This document shows, in pieces, positions 26,526-35,100 of a DNA stretch of 64,000 nt; position 1 is the stretch's first letter; each line of letters starts with the position of its first letter. Position numbers and translations under genes: made by a program. Source of the DNA: Geomonas paludis (GTDB lineage: Bacteria > Desulfobacterota > Desulfuromonadia > Geobacterales > Geobacteraceae); contig NZ_BLXY01000003.1 of assembly GCF_014193585.1 (NCBI RefSeq), positions 411,720 to 475,719 of the forward strand. The letters run 5' to 3'. Under the pieces are notes generated by a model, which saw only the letters and a program-made list of their open reading frames with translations, made no database searches and had not been told where the DNA came from.

Positions 26526-26720
26526 TTACCCAGCAGGGGGGGTAAAGCCATCGACAACTTTTTGGAAAGCATCATTTACCTCCCCCCCCAGTGCTCCCAC
26601 GACGACCACACTCACCGCTGCAATGAGCGCTACCATGAGGCCGTACTCAACCATGGTCGCCCCTTTCTGGTCCTGCAACTTCGTCTGCATCTGGACATAC
26701 ATCTTGGTAAGTTTTTCCAT
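26526..26720 (-). CDS. flp: Flp/Fap major pilin
   Basis: 64-aa prepilin: short basic leader, cleavage expected after G20 (QKG/ATMVEY), E25 and Y26 of the Flp motif, then a hydrophobic helix (GLMVALIAAVSVVVVGALG) and a short C-terminal tail. It is the first pilus gene of the operon, with GGAGA upstream of ATG 26720. This is the major subunit of the Tad pilus. Confidence 0.93.
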   Translation of the reverse strand: MEKLTKMYVQMQTKLQDQKGATMVEYGLMVALIAAVSVVVVGALGGEVNDAFQKVVDGFTPPAG

Positions 26721-26825
26721 GTTCCATTCTCCTTTTTAACTGTTTGTGTGGTGGTCGAAGCTCCACGAAACGACCCAATGCCGTTCCCAGAAGCAAACCG
26801 GTCCTTACGTACTCAAAACAAACCG

Positions 26826-26999
26826 CTAAGAAAGCAGATGAGGTGTGGGGTCCATTGAGGAAGGGCTTACGCTGATACTTTGATGCAGGGTGAGGTTAGC
26901 TACGTTGAACCTTCCGGGATTAGAGTGGCTGTCGCAACCTGAAACCGTAAAAGACAGCGCAGACAACAGCGCAAAAAGCACGATGGTAAGGATATTCAT
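26826..26999 (-). CDS. Small lipoprotein upstream of flp
   Basis: 57 aa from ATG 26999. The N-terminus ILTIVLFALLSALSFTVSGC has a lipobox (TVSGC) for lipid attachment at Cys. The mature part is 36 residues of polar sequence without a known domain. It lies about 105 bp upstream of flp on the same strand and may belong to the Tad locus, but no Tad lipoprotein family was recognised. Confidence 0.6.
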   Translation of the reverse strand: MNILTIVLFALLSALSFTVSGCDSHSNPGRFNVANLTLHQSISVSPSSMDPTPHLLS

Positions 27000-27664
27000 C
27001 TCATTCCCCCCGTTGCCAATCCCTAGCCCTGCCTGGGAAGTAATCTGAAACAAAACGTGCAGAGCGAGCGGTAAGCACTCGCAGAATTAAAATTGATTAA
27101 TTTTTCTAACGGATAATTTAAAACCAAAGCCTGATATTGCAACGGGAGGTTGTGCCTGGGACTGGTCGGTTTCATTGAGAGGAATTTCCCCGACGGGGTC
27201 AGCTAACCCTGCGGCGTGGCTGCAAAAAAAGCTGCCATTGATTTTGGATGCGTGTTGCAAATAGAGGCTTTCCCTGAGGAAAGTGCGCCATTGACTATTG
27301 ACAAGGTTCCCCTCCCCCTCAGCCCAAATGCAGCGGAATACTGTCATTGGTCTCGTGTTTCTGAGGCAACGGCGCAGTTTTCTTCGTATATGCAGTAGTC
27401 CGATAGATAAGGTTCGCGACGGAGAGAGCGGTAAAGTGTTTCTCAGTGGGAACTGTGCGAAGACGGGATATGTAGGCGAGAGTATGCAGCGGCTGGACTC
27501 TTGCAGCGCGGATCAGGCTATGCCACTAACCGCGACCAACACTTCTATGCTTCCCCTGCAGCCCTGGGGAAGAGGACCTCAGCTTTTCTGGGGGCGTTGC
27601 GTACAGCAAACGGTCGGCTATAGTAGCCTCGATTTTAAACCTGGCCAATCAACTGGGAGCCTTC
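27000..27664. other. Intergenic region between divergent Tad and deacetylase genes
   Basis: About 665 bp with no convincing gene. Two open frames (27087-27347 minus, 27298-27684 plus) lack ribosome-binding sites and family resemblance. A short GC-rich stem (CCCCGACGGGG) lies at about 27188-27198. It must include promoters for the divergent operons, but no clear consensus pair was found. Confidence 0.4.
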
Positions 27665-28723
27665 ATGACATCCGGATTGAATGAGAGACTTGCCCGCACC
27701 TACTACCACCTAAAGCCATTTCTCCCGCGCAGACTTCAGCTTGTCCTGCGGGGAGTGGTGGCGAGACTCAAAAGGGCGAGGTACCGTAGCACCTGGCCCA
27801 TAGATCCCGCAGCCGGCCAGCCGCCGCCTGGATTCAAGGGGTGGCCACACGGGAAAAAATTCGCCGTTGTGCTCACCCACGATGTAGATACCGCGCGCGG
27901 GGTGCAGAGATGCGAGCAACTCATGACTCTGGAACGGGAGTTGGGGTTTCGCTCCTGCTTCAACTTCGTTGCGGAAGAGTACCATGTTCCAGCAGCCCTG
28001 CGTCACAAGCTGGTCCAGGAAGGGTTTGAGGTGGGAGTGCACGGGCTGGAGCATAACAGGAAGCTGTACGAATCCGCAGAAACTTTCGCCAGGCACGCTG
28101 TCAAGATCAACGGCTACCTCAAAGAGTGGGGCGCCGTTGGTTTTCGTTCACCCTGCGTCTACCACAATTACCAGTGGCTGCACGCGCTGAACATCTGCTA
28201 CGAGGCTTCCTCCTTCGACTCCGACCCATTTGAGCCCCAGCCGGACCCGTTGGGGACCATTTTCCCGGTCCACCAGACCGCTGTTGCCGGCAGGGAGTAC
28301 GTCGAACTGCCCTACACCTTGCCGCAGGATTTCACACTCTTTGTCATCTTCCGCGAGAAAGACACCTCCATCTGGAAGGAAAAGTTGCGCTGGATCGCCG
28401 ACCACGGTGGCATGGTGCTGCTCATTACCCATCCAGACTACATGAGTTTTGACGCCCCCCCCAACTTCGAAGAGTATCACCCAGTCCTGTACCGGGACCT
28501 GCTGACCCATCTGAAGAGCGAGTATCAAGGGGAATACTGGCACGCGTTGCCACGGGAAGTTGCCTGTTTTTGGACTAAGAGCGTAGGGGAGCACCAGTGC
28601 ATGGGACCGGAAGGTACTGGTGCGAAGTGCCTTGTTGAGAAACAGCCCGCAGGGAAGGACGGCGTGCGCAGCATGGACGAAAATAAAGATAGGAGTTCTG
28701 AGGCGGGGTTGTACATAAGCTGA
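27665..28723 (+). CDS. NodB-type polysaccharide deacetylase-like protein
   Basis: 352 aa with no signal peptide. The deacetylase motifs are VVLTHDVDTARG (metal-binding Asp pair, HDVD form), FRSCFNFVAEEY, GFEVGVHGLEHN (second metal motif H-x3-H variant), GFRSPC and a late VLLITHPDY. HDVD-type enzymes are commonly tied to exopolysaccharide or lipopolysaccharide glycan gene sets. GGGAG precedes ATG 27665. It converges with the sensor kinase downstream, 13 bp apart. Confidence 0.8.
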   Translation: MTSGLNERLARTYYHLKPFLPRRLQLVLRGVVARLKRARYRSTWPIDPAAGQPPPGFKGWPHGKKFAVVLTHDVDTARGVQRCEQLMTLERELGFRSCFNFVAEEYHVPAALRHKLVQEGFEVGVHGLEHNRKLYESAETFARHAVKINGYLKEWGAVGFRSPCVYHNYQWLHALNICYEASSFDSDPFEPQPDPLGTIFPVHQTAVAGREYVELPYTLPQDFTLFVIFREKDTSIWKEKLRWIADHGGMVLLITHPDYMSFDAPPNFEEYHPVLYRDLLTHLKSEYQGEYWHALPREVACFWTKSVGEHQCMGPEGTGAKCLVEKQPAGKDGVRSMDENKDRSSEAGLYIS

Positions 28724-28736
28724 GGTTCGGCAGGGG

Positions 28737-30626
28737 TCAAACTTCAACCCTGAATTCTGCCCCATCCCCAATGTTGCGCACTGTTAGTTGTCCCCCCATG
28801 TGTTGCTCTACAATGGTCTTTGCCATGTAAAGTCCTATCCCAGTGCCCTTATCGGGCCCCTTGGTGGTGAAATAGGGGTCGAAGATCTTGTCAATTATGC
28901 CCGGGGGTATTCCCCCAGCGTTGTCGGCAACTGTTACCACAGACTTCTTGTCCAACCTGCTGACGGTTATCTCAATAATGCGCCGTCTTTCAACTGCGAC
29001 ATTTTCAAAAGCATCTTTACAATTGGTAAGGATCGCAAGAAGAACCTGTGCGTACTCTGTTTCAAACCCATAGACTTCAACAGGCTCCATCTTTGATATC
29101 TTTACCTCGATGTGCTGATTGTTCATCATTGGCAAGATAAGGGATAAGGTCTTTGACAAAGCAGTGCTAACGCTGAAAACCTTCTTTGTGTGGTCGGGCC
29201 TGAAGTAGGAACCGAATTCGTCTATCGTCTTTGACATCGCATTGATCACCGTCATGGCTTTTTGGGTACTGCTGTCAATGTTTTCCTTGCTCAGAAGTTT
29301 GTGGTCGTAGAGCACCCCTAATTCCTGAATGATCAGTCCTAGCAAGTTGAGCGGTTGACGCCATTGATGAGCGATATTTCCGAGGACCTCTCCCATTGCC
29401 GCCTGACGACCCTGCTGTATCAGCATCTGATCCTTCTTCCGTAATTCAGCGACTGCCTCAGTGACCCGTTGCTCAAGGTTAGCGTTAAGGTCTTCCAGCA
29501 GCCTTTGTTTTTCACCAAGTATTTGCTCCCTCGACAACAGCTCTCTTGTCATGGCATCGAAGGTTTCAGCCAACCTTCCGAGCTCGCCTCCCCTAACGGC
29601 ATCTGACACTCTCATCCCAAGCTCGCCATTGGCGACGCCTAAGGAGGCCCTTTCCAAAACGATGATCCTGTCACAGATGGAATACTTGCCGATAAGCAAT
29701 GCCAGCAAAAGTGCGGAGATGAGGACCAGCCCAAGCAGCGACATGTTCTTTACCAGCCGCGACGTAGCGGCCGACAGGGCAGACTCGACCGGGATACCCA
29801 CCCACACATACATGTAGGGAGTTGGCTCACCCTGTAGCCGCAGCTTCTGGTAGCTTACGTATCGCTTCTCTCCTGGAGAGTCGCCAGCAAGGTCGGAGGC
29901 CATCGATGTGGCAGTATCTGGTCCCTGCTGCATCCACTTGAATAGTCTTTGATCAAATGGTTTTCCCGTCTGTGGCCCACGCTGGGGTACGCCGAACAGC
30001 ACCACGCCATGGTAATCTATGAGCACCATATGGGTCCGCCCGGAGGGGCGAAATTGCTCCAACAGATCCTTGTAACGCTGCATGTCAAGAGAAACGCAGA
30101 TTACCCCTGTCAATCTCCCTCGACTGTCCCAGTATGGGTACCCGAAATTGAGGCTGGGTTTATGGGAGATCCTGCCGATTTGGTATTCGCCTGAAGAGAG
30201 GTGCCCGGTTGCGATCGCGTTTTTGAAGTAGCGTCGATCGGCCACGTTGATTTTTTTCTCGATGGGGGCAGCGGAGGCCCAGATGGAGCCTGCGCGGTCA
30301 GCGACGAAAATGTTGCCGATGGTGGGATGTAACCTGAGAATGCGCCTCAGGAAAAACGTGGTATTGGTTGCCTCTTTTTCGTTGATCTCAGGCAACTGGG
30401 CCAAGGTCATCAGGAGTTGCTGAGCGGACGCGAGCATAAGTCTTTGTTCCGACGCTACCAACCCCACCACGGTTTGTGTTTCGACCCGGGCATGTTCTAT
30501 TGCCTGATTTCTGCTTTGGACTCCTGAGTAGATGATGATGCCCGCTGCAGGTATAGCAACAATGGCGACAACAAGCAGGAGTTGCAACCGAATCGGTATT
30601 TTGAACAGCGGGTTGAAGTCACTCAC
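28737..30626 (-). CDS. Membrane sensor histidine kinase, dCache type
   Basis: 629 aa from a GTG at 30626, chosen because GGAGG lies 5 bases upstream and the previous gene ends 14 bp away. One N-terminal span (LQLLLVVAIVAIPAAGIIIYS), a periplasmic dCache-like sensor (RYFKNAIATGHLSSGEYQIG; LTGVICVSLDMQRYK), a second span (MSLLGLVLISALLLALLIG), a HAMP-like linker, coiled coil, then the H-box GNIAHQWRQPLN and a HATPase domain with TNCKDAFENV, DNAGGIPP and DKGTGIGLYMAKTI. Close in plan to the kinase at 51085. No response regulator is adjacent. Confidence 0.88.
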   Translation of the reverse strand: MSDFNPLFKIPIRLQLLLVVAIVAIPAAGIIIYSGVQSRNQAIEHARVETQTVVGLVASEQRLMLASAQQLLMTLAQLPEINEKEATNTTFFLRRILRLHPTIGNIFVADRAGSIWASAAPIEKKINVADRRYFKNAIATGHLSSGEYQIGRISHKPSLNFGYPYWDSRGRLTGVICVSLDMQRYKDLLEQFRPSGRTHMVLIDYHGVVLFGVPQRGPQTGKPFDQRLFKWMQQGPDTATSMASDLAGDSPGEKRYVSYQKLRLQGEPTPYMYVWVGIPVESALSAATSRLVKNMSLLGLVLISALLLALLIGKYSICDRIIVLERASLGVANGELGMRVSDAVRGGELGRLAETFDAMTRELLSREQILGEKQRLLEDLNANLEQRVTEAVAELRKKDQMLIQQGRQAAMGEVLGNIAHQWRQPLNLLGLIIQELGVLYDHKLLSKENIDSSTQKAMTVINAMSKTIDEFGSYFRPDHTKKVFSVSTALSKTLSLILPMMNNQHIEVKISKMEPVEVYGFETEYAQVLLAILTNCKDAFENVAVERRRIIEITVSRLDKKSVVTVADNAGGIPPGIIDKIFDPYFTTKGPDKGTGIGLYMAKTIVEQHMGGQLTVRNIGDGAEFRVEV

Positions 30627-30640
30627 GGCTTCCTCCCAAA

Positions 30641-31048
30641 CTATGACCACACGTTCTTTGACGCCTCCTTGAGTCGTTCGAACGGTTCCTGTTCACAAAA
30701 GACCACGGCATTGTTGGGCGGAAAGTCTGCCAACCTCACGACTACCTCCTTCGGCAGGTATATGATGTTACCCGTCCTGCCCTCGGCCTGCGACGCCATG
30801 GCGTCATACTCCTCCTGGCTTTTCACCGTTTCTATCTCGATCACGGCAACCAGCCCTTCTTTGAAATACTCCTCATGCTCCGGGCAGAGCCCAAGATTCA
30901 ACTGACGCGTCGGGGGCCGTTCTGGACCAGACAGTATGCCGTGAGGAGCGGGAGCATCGTTGGTGCGGCCATCAAGAACGTACGCCATCACCGCTGCTAC
31001 CGAAGCGGCGAAAGCCTTAAGGCAGACCACGCAGACCTTTTCCTTCAT
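30641..31048 (-). CDS. Orphan protein co-transcribed with sensor kinase
   Basis: 135 aa from ATG 31048 behind AGAGGTG. N-terminal CVVC pair within KEKVCVVCLKAFAASVAAVMAYV, then CPEHEEYFKEGLVAVIEIE and a C-terminal region FPPNNAVVFCEQEPFERLKEA. The Cys pair and CPEH suggest a small metal-binding or redox site. It ends 14 bp before the kinase start, so it is probably translated with it and may modulate signalling. No known family. Confidence 0.65.
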   Translation of the reverse strand: MKEKVCVVCLKAFAASVAAVMAYVLDGRTNDAPAPHGILSGPERPPTRQLNLGLCPEHEEYFKEGLVAVIEIETVKSQEEYDAMASQAEGRTGNIIYLPKEVVVRLADFPPNNAVVFCEQEPFERLKEASKNVWS

Positions 31049-31460
31049 GTCACACCTCTTTGTTAGTTCCCCACAGAGATCCCTCACCATCTGTCGGGAT
31101 GTGACGCCGGCATTGACCAGTAGGAGGGTATCACCAGCCAATGGATTTCCAAGCCGTGGACTGCGGGCTGGGTTTCGGTCGCTTCAGGTGTAAAGGGGCG
31201 CGGAGTTTAAGGATCGAGCTAGCCAGGCCCCACCGTGTGGCGCCGTCAGTGGTCTACCTCGGGGAATGTGACGTCAACGAGAATATGGTGGTGAAGGTGT
31301 GGTGAGCTGATAACTCTCAGAGAAAATCCTATCCGTATAGAGAAACTAACTTTATTCAACGACACTAATCTTGCGGTAAACTGGCGTTGCGAGGATCTTC
31401 AGTTTACCCACTGCCTAGTGCCAGGGAGTATGTCACATGAACTTGCAAGAGGACTGCATG
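31049..31460. other. Intergenic region
   Basis: About 410 bp between divergent genes, with an AT-rich middle near 31310-31375. No RNA gene, repeat or clear operator was found. Confidence 0.35.
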
Positions 31461-31754
31461 ATGAAGGAAATTCGAAAAAGAGGGAGGCCATTAGGGTCCA
31501 GCAACGGCACATCCGTTCGGCGAATCAACATCACCGTTCGGGTAACCGCGGAGGAAAAACAAGTCCTGGAATTAAGGAGCAAGGAACTTGATGTAACCCT
31601 CTCCGGTATCTTTCATGGCTTCATCCGCCAAATCTCGCAGCGGAAGATCGATGATCCCATCCTTGTGACTGTCGACGAGACACCAGTCGCAATCACCAGG
31701 AGCGAGGCCAAAGCCCTGCTGCTGGATCTTACCAACAAGCTCATCAGCTATTAA
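31461..31754 (+). CDS. KRGRPLG-family small protein, copy 1
   Basis: 97 aa from ATG 31461, 7 bases after AGAGGA; an upstream in-frame ATG is possible. The N-terminus KRGRPLGSSN resembles an AT-hook (RGRP core), followed by RRINITVRVTAEEKQVLELR, which looks like the strand-helix start of a ribbon-helix-helix or related DNA-binding fold, and a C-terminal helix SEAKALLLDLTNKLI. A very similar gene lies at 33916. Probably a DNA-binding protein; no target known. Confidence 0.7.
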   Translation: MKEIRKRGRPLGSSNGTSVRRINITVRVTAEEKQVLELRSKELDVTLSGIFHGFIRQISQRKIDDPILVTVDETPVAITRSEAKALLLDLTNKLISY

Positions 31755-32083
31755 ATGAGGTAAGCAATCCCCTCTCTCTCCAAAAAATTATAATCTTCCT
31801 TTGAATTTTGCATTACCAACAACTCCGCAACCGCCAATCGAACTCGTTTGGTATTCCGCAATACCGTCTTTTAAACAGCATCACCCACGCTGTCTATGCC
31901 TTACAAGCCGGACTCATCCCTTTCCCAGCACCCGTAACACCGGCGCACCGGGTCACCACAGAAATAACCCTACCTGCCCGCCAGAATTTCCCTCTATTTA
32001 AAAATTCTCACCCTGGGCTAGACTGGTTCCGCTCTCTGCGGTTAGCGCCAACTTCAGATAACAACTCAATCAGCGAGGACATC
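31755..32083. other. Intergenic region upstream of oxidoreductase
   Basis: About 330 bp. An in-frame upstream extension of the oxidoreductase is open through here, but it has no domain content and no ribosome-binding site, so it is treated as noncoding. Confidence 0.4.
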
Positions 32084-33067
32084 ATGATAAACGTGGGCAT
32101 CGTGGGATACGGGTACTGGGGGCCTAATGTCGCGAGGAATTTTCATCAAACACCTGGCGCAAAAGTGACTGCAATCTGTGATACGGACCAGAAGTCGCTT
32201 TGCCGTGCACAGGCAGACTTCCCGGATGCCGAATTGGTACATAGTTACCAGGAACTGGTGCTACGGACCGATATCGATATAGTGGCTATCGTTACTCCGG
32301 TATCGTTACATTTCGAGATTGCCCGTTTGGCACTTGAAAATGGAAAACATGTCTTCGTAGAAAAGCCTTTCACTGCATCAGGAGCACAAGCGGAGCAGTT
32401 GATCGAGCTTGCCGACAGAAAGCATCTGAAAATAATGGTAGACCACACGTTTCTGTTCACTGGGGCCGTCAATAAAATCAAAGAACTCCTGGACAACAAG
32501 ATCCTTGGGGACTTGTACTATTTCGATTCGGTCAGAGTAAACCTTGGCCTGTTTCAAAAAGATGTGAACGTCCTGTGGGACCTTGCACCTCACGACATCT
32601 CTATCATGGATTATTTGATCGGTTTGCCACCTACAACTGTCACTGCTACCGGCGTCTCGCACTTTAACTCCAATGAAGATGTCGCCTACGTTACACTCTA
32701 TTTTCCTGACAACGTGATCGCACACCTCCATGTAAACTGGCTTTCACCAGTGAAGGTGCGCACGACCCTGATAGGTGGCCAGAACAAGATGTTGGTATGG
32801 AACGATCTGGAAAATGACGAAAAAATCAAGGTATACGACAAGGGCGCCTATCACGACGGCATGATGATGGCTTACCGAAGCGGTGACATGTGGGCCCCAA
32901 AGGTACCCGAAGGTGAGGCGTTGAAAAAAGAGGTGCAATACTTCCTGAGTTGCATATCCAACGATATAACCCCTATCAACGATGGTCGCGCAGGTTTAAG
33001 GGTTGTCCGGGTACTGGAAGCGATAAAGGAGTCTTTGAAATGGCGAGGGGCGCCCGTCCGCCTGTAG
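32084..33067 (+). CDS. Gfo/Idh/MocA-family NAD(P)-dependent oxidoreductase
   Basis: 327 aa. N-terminal Rossmann fold (INVGIVGYGYWGPNVARNF), the family motif EKPFT with the catalytic-site Lys, and a C-terminal alpha/beta domain (DLAPHDISIMDYLIG). The WGPN variant after the glycine-rich loop is typical of sugar-nucleotide dehydrogenases such as UDP-HexNAc 3-dehydrogenases in surface-glycan pathways, although no other glycan gene is adjacent. ATG 32084 is preferred because GAGGAC precedes it and the Rossmann strand starts there. Confidence 0.85.
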   Translation: MINVGIVGYGYWGPNVARNFHQTPGAKVTAICDTDQKSLCRAQADFPDAELVHSYQELVLRTDIDIVAIVTPVSLHFEIARLALENGKHVFVEKPFTASGAQAEQLIELADRKHLKIMVDHTFLFTGAVNKIKELLDNKILGDLYYFDSVRVNLGLFQKDVNVLWDLAPHDISIMDYLIGLPPTTVTATGVSHFNSNEDVAYVTLYFPDNVIAHLHVNWLSPVKVRTTLIGGQNKMLVWNDLENDEKIKVYDKGAYHDGMMMAYRSGDMWAPKVPEGEALKKEVQYFLSCISNDITPINDGRAGLRVVRVLEAIKESLKWRGAPVRL

Positions 33068-33493
33068 TACTTTGAGCGACACCCCGCCCATTGAATATGT
33101 GACAAGCCAGCCATGCTACTCCAATGGCTGTACAACGATGTCACGCCGTACTGCGCTCCACCCATTGAAGGTTAAGAAAATCTCTTACTACGATTGCGCC
33201 CGAAGCTGAAGGTATATAGTGAAAATTCGGAAAGGGATGAAGCAGTAGAATACTCTCAAGACAAAATTTGACTTGCAACTCAAAGGTTTGCCACTGACTT
33301 AGGAGTAACCTTCAGTAGCATGAGACCCATCGGGGGGTGGAGTTATTACAGCTGAGGGCGTTCTCTAAATCAGAAGATGGACTTTACGATTAAATAAGAA
33401 GATGCTAATATCAACTCCTGGTTTGTTGTACTGCCCCCCTACTCTTCTTTGGAGAGGGGGGCGACTTTTTCTGCGAACAGTGAGGAGCACGCC
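33068..33493. other. Intergenic region with a leader hairpin
   Basis: About 425 AT-richer bases. At about 33435-33462 CCCCCCTACTC and GAGAGGGGGG can form a stem, followed by CGACTTTTTC, giving an attenuator-like structure some 30 bp before the next gene. The rest shows no gene. Confidence 0.4.
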
Positions 33494-33790
33494 ATGGACG
33501 ATCGATTCTTCTCAGTGAAAGCGGCAGCAAAACGGGTTGCTGAAATCAATCTTCAAAAGACATCGTTTCTGACACTGGAGGTGAAGTTCCTCCGGCTGCA
33601 GACCGCCATGCTCAATCATTCACTGGCGCCTCGATTGCGGGCGGAGGACTCAGCTTTTGACCATCTTACGTTGCTGGTGGAGGAAATGGCCGCAGCACGG
33701 GAGCCTCATTTTTGGTACGAGGCACTCTCGGAACACCTGGAAGAGATGATCGCAGCAGTAGAAGGACAACCCGCCGAGATATCACAGTAA
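33494..33790 (+). CDS. Small helical orphan protein (paralogue family A)
   Basis: 98 aa from ATG 33494 after GAGGAG. Helical, with TLEVKFLRLQTAMLN corresponding in place and pattern to LRLEIQFMQLLRVMLN of the 11642 protein (both end in MLN after an L-rich amphipathic helix). The C-terminal helix (ALSEHLEEMIAAVE) also matches the layout of ELMEHIGNILVAL. No domain known. Confidence 0.65.
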   Translation: MDDRFFSVKAAAKRVAEINLQKTSFLTLEVKFLRLQTAMLNHSLAPRLRAEDSAFDHLTLLVEEMAAAREPHFWYEALSEHLEEMIAAVEGQPAEISQ

Positions 33791-33915
33791 CGCAGTCTGC
33801 TTGCTATGCTTGACTGTCCTTCCGGCGCCGAAAATTACCAACCGCCTACGACCTCAAGTCATTTCTCGCCGCGAAGGGTTCAGCGTGGCAGACAGATTTA
33901 GAAAAGGACCCGGTT

Positions 33916-34206
33916 ATGAAAGGAATTCTGAAAAGAGGCAGACCATTAGGATCCAGCAACGACAAGGTTCGGCGTGTCAGCATTACGGTTCGGGTAACTG
34001 AAGAGGAAAAGCAAGCACTAGAACGGAGGTGCAAGGAACTTGATGTACCTCTGGCCGGCATCTTTCATGGCTTCGTCAGACAAATATCGCAACGGAGGAT
34101 CGCCGACCCCATCTTTCTGACTGTCGATGAGACACCAGTCGCAATCACCAGAAGTGAAGCCAAAGACCTGCTACTGGATCTTACCCACAAGCTGATAAAC
34201 AATTAA
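33916..34206 (+). CDS. KRGRPLG-family small protein, copy 2
   Basis: 96 aa from ATG 33916, 7 bases after AGGA. It is about 75-80 percent identical by eye to the protein at 31461 over its whole length: KRGRPLGSSN at the N-terminus, VRVTEEEKQALERRCKELD, GIFHGFVRQISQR, and VDETPVAITRSEAKDLLLDL. The nucleotide sequences also match closely, so this is a recent duplication separated by the oxidoreductase and family-A genes. Likely DNA-binding. Confidence 0.7.
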   Translation: MKGILKRGRPLGSSNDKVRRVSITVRVTEEEKQALERRCKELDVPLAGIFHGFVRQISQRRIADPIFLTVDETPVAITRSEAKDLLLDLTHKLINN

Positions 34207-34213
34207 AACAGAC

Positions 34214-34465
34214 CAGGCGCTGCTGTTCCAGTTCCTTCGTGCACGCCAGTGCCTTCCTATCGTCTGCAGCCGGTCGAGGGCGTCGCTCTATGCCCTCATG
34301 CACACTCTCCAGCCGAACATAAAAATCGCCCATAGGAAACCCCGTAAATGCCTTGTAACCTTAATGCTCGAGCCAAGTCGTAAATGCCCCCCAGACGCTC
34401 AACGCGGACTACTTATCCCCACATTCACCCCCTCTTTCGAGCAGTTTCTCCGGGCATGCCGTTAA
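34214..34465 (-). pseudogene. Decayed copy of the helD 5' end and upstream region
   Basis: On the minus strand this aligns with the start of the helicase gene at 10209 and with the bases upstream of it: GAACTGGAACAGCAGCGCC, CCGGCTGCAGAC, GTGCATGAGG, then CATTTACGGGGTTTCCTATG-like upstream sequence and the CGCGTTGAGCGT block. Relative to the intact gene, everything between two CGGCTGGA direct repeats is missing, including the start codon. The copy ends after about 40 codons. It is therefore a truncated remnant. It directly follows the second KRGRPLG gene. Confidence 0.75.
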
Positions 34466-34610
34466 AACATCAACGACGCCCCTGATCGCCTATATTAAGA
34501 TAAGGTTCGACTTTATTTTAATTTTCAAGGGGATTGCGTAAAAGGATTGGTTCGCTATAGTGGTCACGCTTGCAAGCTTAGTGTTTTCCAACCGCAAAGT
34601 GGAGGTGACC

Positions 34611-34982
34611 ATGCTGCATCTAAAGTTCGACCTACGCGGTAGACCTTCGGTGTTCCTGGCCAACGGCAGACGCTACTACAACGGCTTATCCGGGCTCGCG
34701 CTGTATCGCAACCCGCCAGATCAGGCGGTCTCCCTGGTACGTCTAAAAGAAGTGCTGGACGACGCGGAGCAAAAAATCCAGGCTGCCGCGAACTTTGACC
34801 GCATCCAGATCCACTTGCGTAACTTGGCGATCAAAGAGTTGGTGGAAATGTTCAAGAAGATTGCCGGCTACCTTCAACTCGTCGCGACCGAAGCTGATAT
34901 CCCCGAATTGCTACAGGCAGGGGTCACAGTGGTACAGCCCCTCTTGAAGAGGAAGAAGTCTCTCGCCCCTGCTGCTAGTTAG
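34611..34982 (+). CDS. Orphan protein of 123 residues
   Basis: ATG 34611 follows GGAGGTGACC. The N-terminus (LHLKFDLRGRPSVFLANGRRYYNGLSGLALYRNPP) looks like a small beta domain; the rest is helical (VSLVRLKEVLDDAEQKIQAA, LRNLAIKELVEMFKKIAGYLQLV) and ends in a basic tail. No known family. An earlier in-frame start at 34560 would lack a ribosome-binding site. Confidence 0.6.
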   Translation: MLHLKFDLRGRPSVFLANGRRYYNGLSGLALYRNPPDQAVSLVRLKEVLDDAEQKIQAAANFDRIQIHLRNLAIKELVEMFKKIAGYLQLVATEADIPELLQAGVTVVQPLLKRKKSLAPAAS

Positions 34983-35009
34983 CTGAATGCCCCCACCTCG
35001 TTCCCTCGG

Positions 35010-35048
35010 GCGGATGGCCACACCTTCCGCTCGAGGGGTTTGCTTTTC
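35010..35048 (+). terminator. Hairpin terminator
   Basis: CCCTCGGGCGGA and TCCGCTCGAGGGG pair as a near-perfect stem (one bulge), followed by TTTGCTTTT. It lies 30 bp after the 34611 gene. Confidence 0.65.
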
Positions 35049-35100
35049 AAAGCGGTACTCCATGCGGTACGGCAGGGCCATCACCCCGGATCGGTACTCC

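Noticed and set aside
27298..27684. Plus-strand open frame before the deacetylase
   Set aside because: No ribosome-binding site, no family resemblance, and it overlaps the deacetylase start in another frame.
31808..32083. N-terminal extension of the oxidoreductase
   Set aside because: Open in frame but without domain content, and a better ribosome-binding site and Rossmann start lie at 32084.
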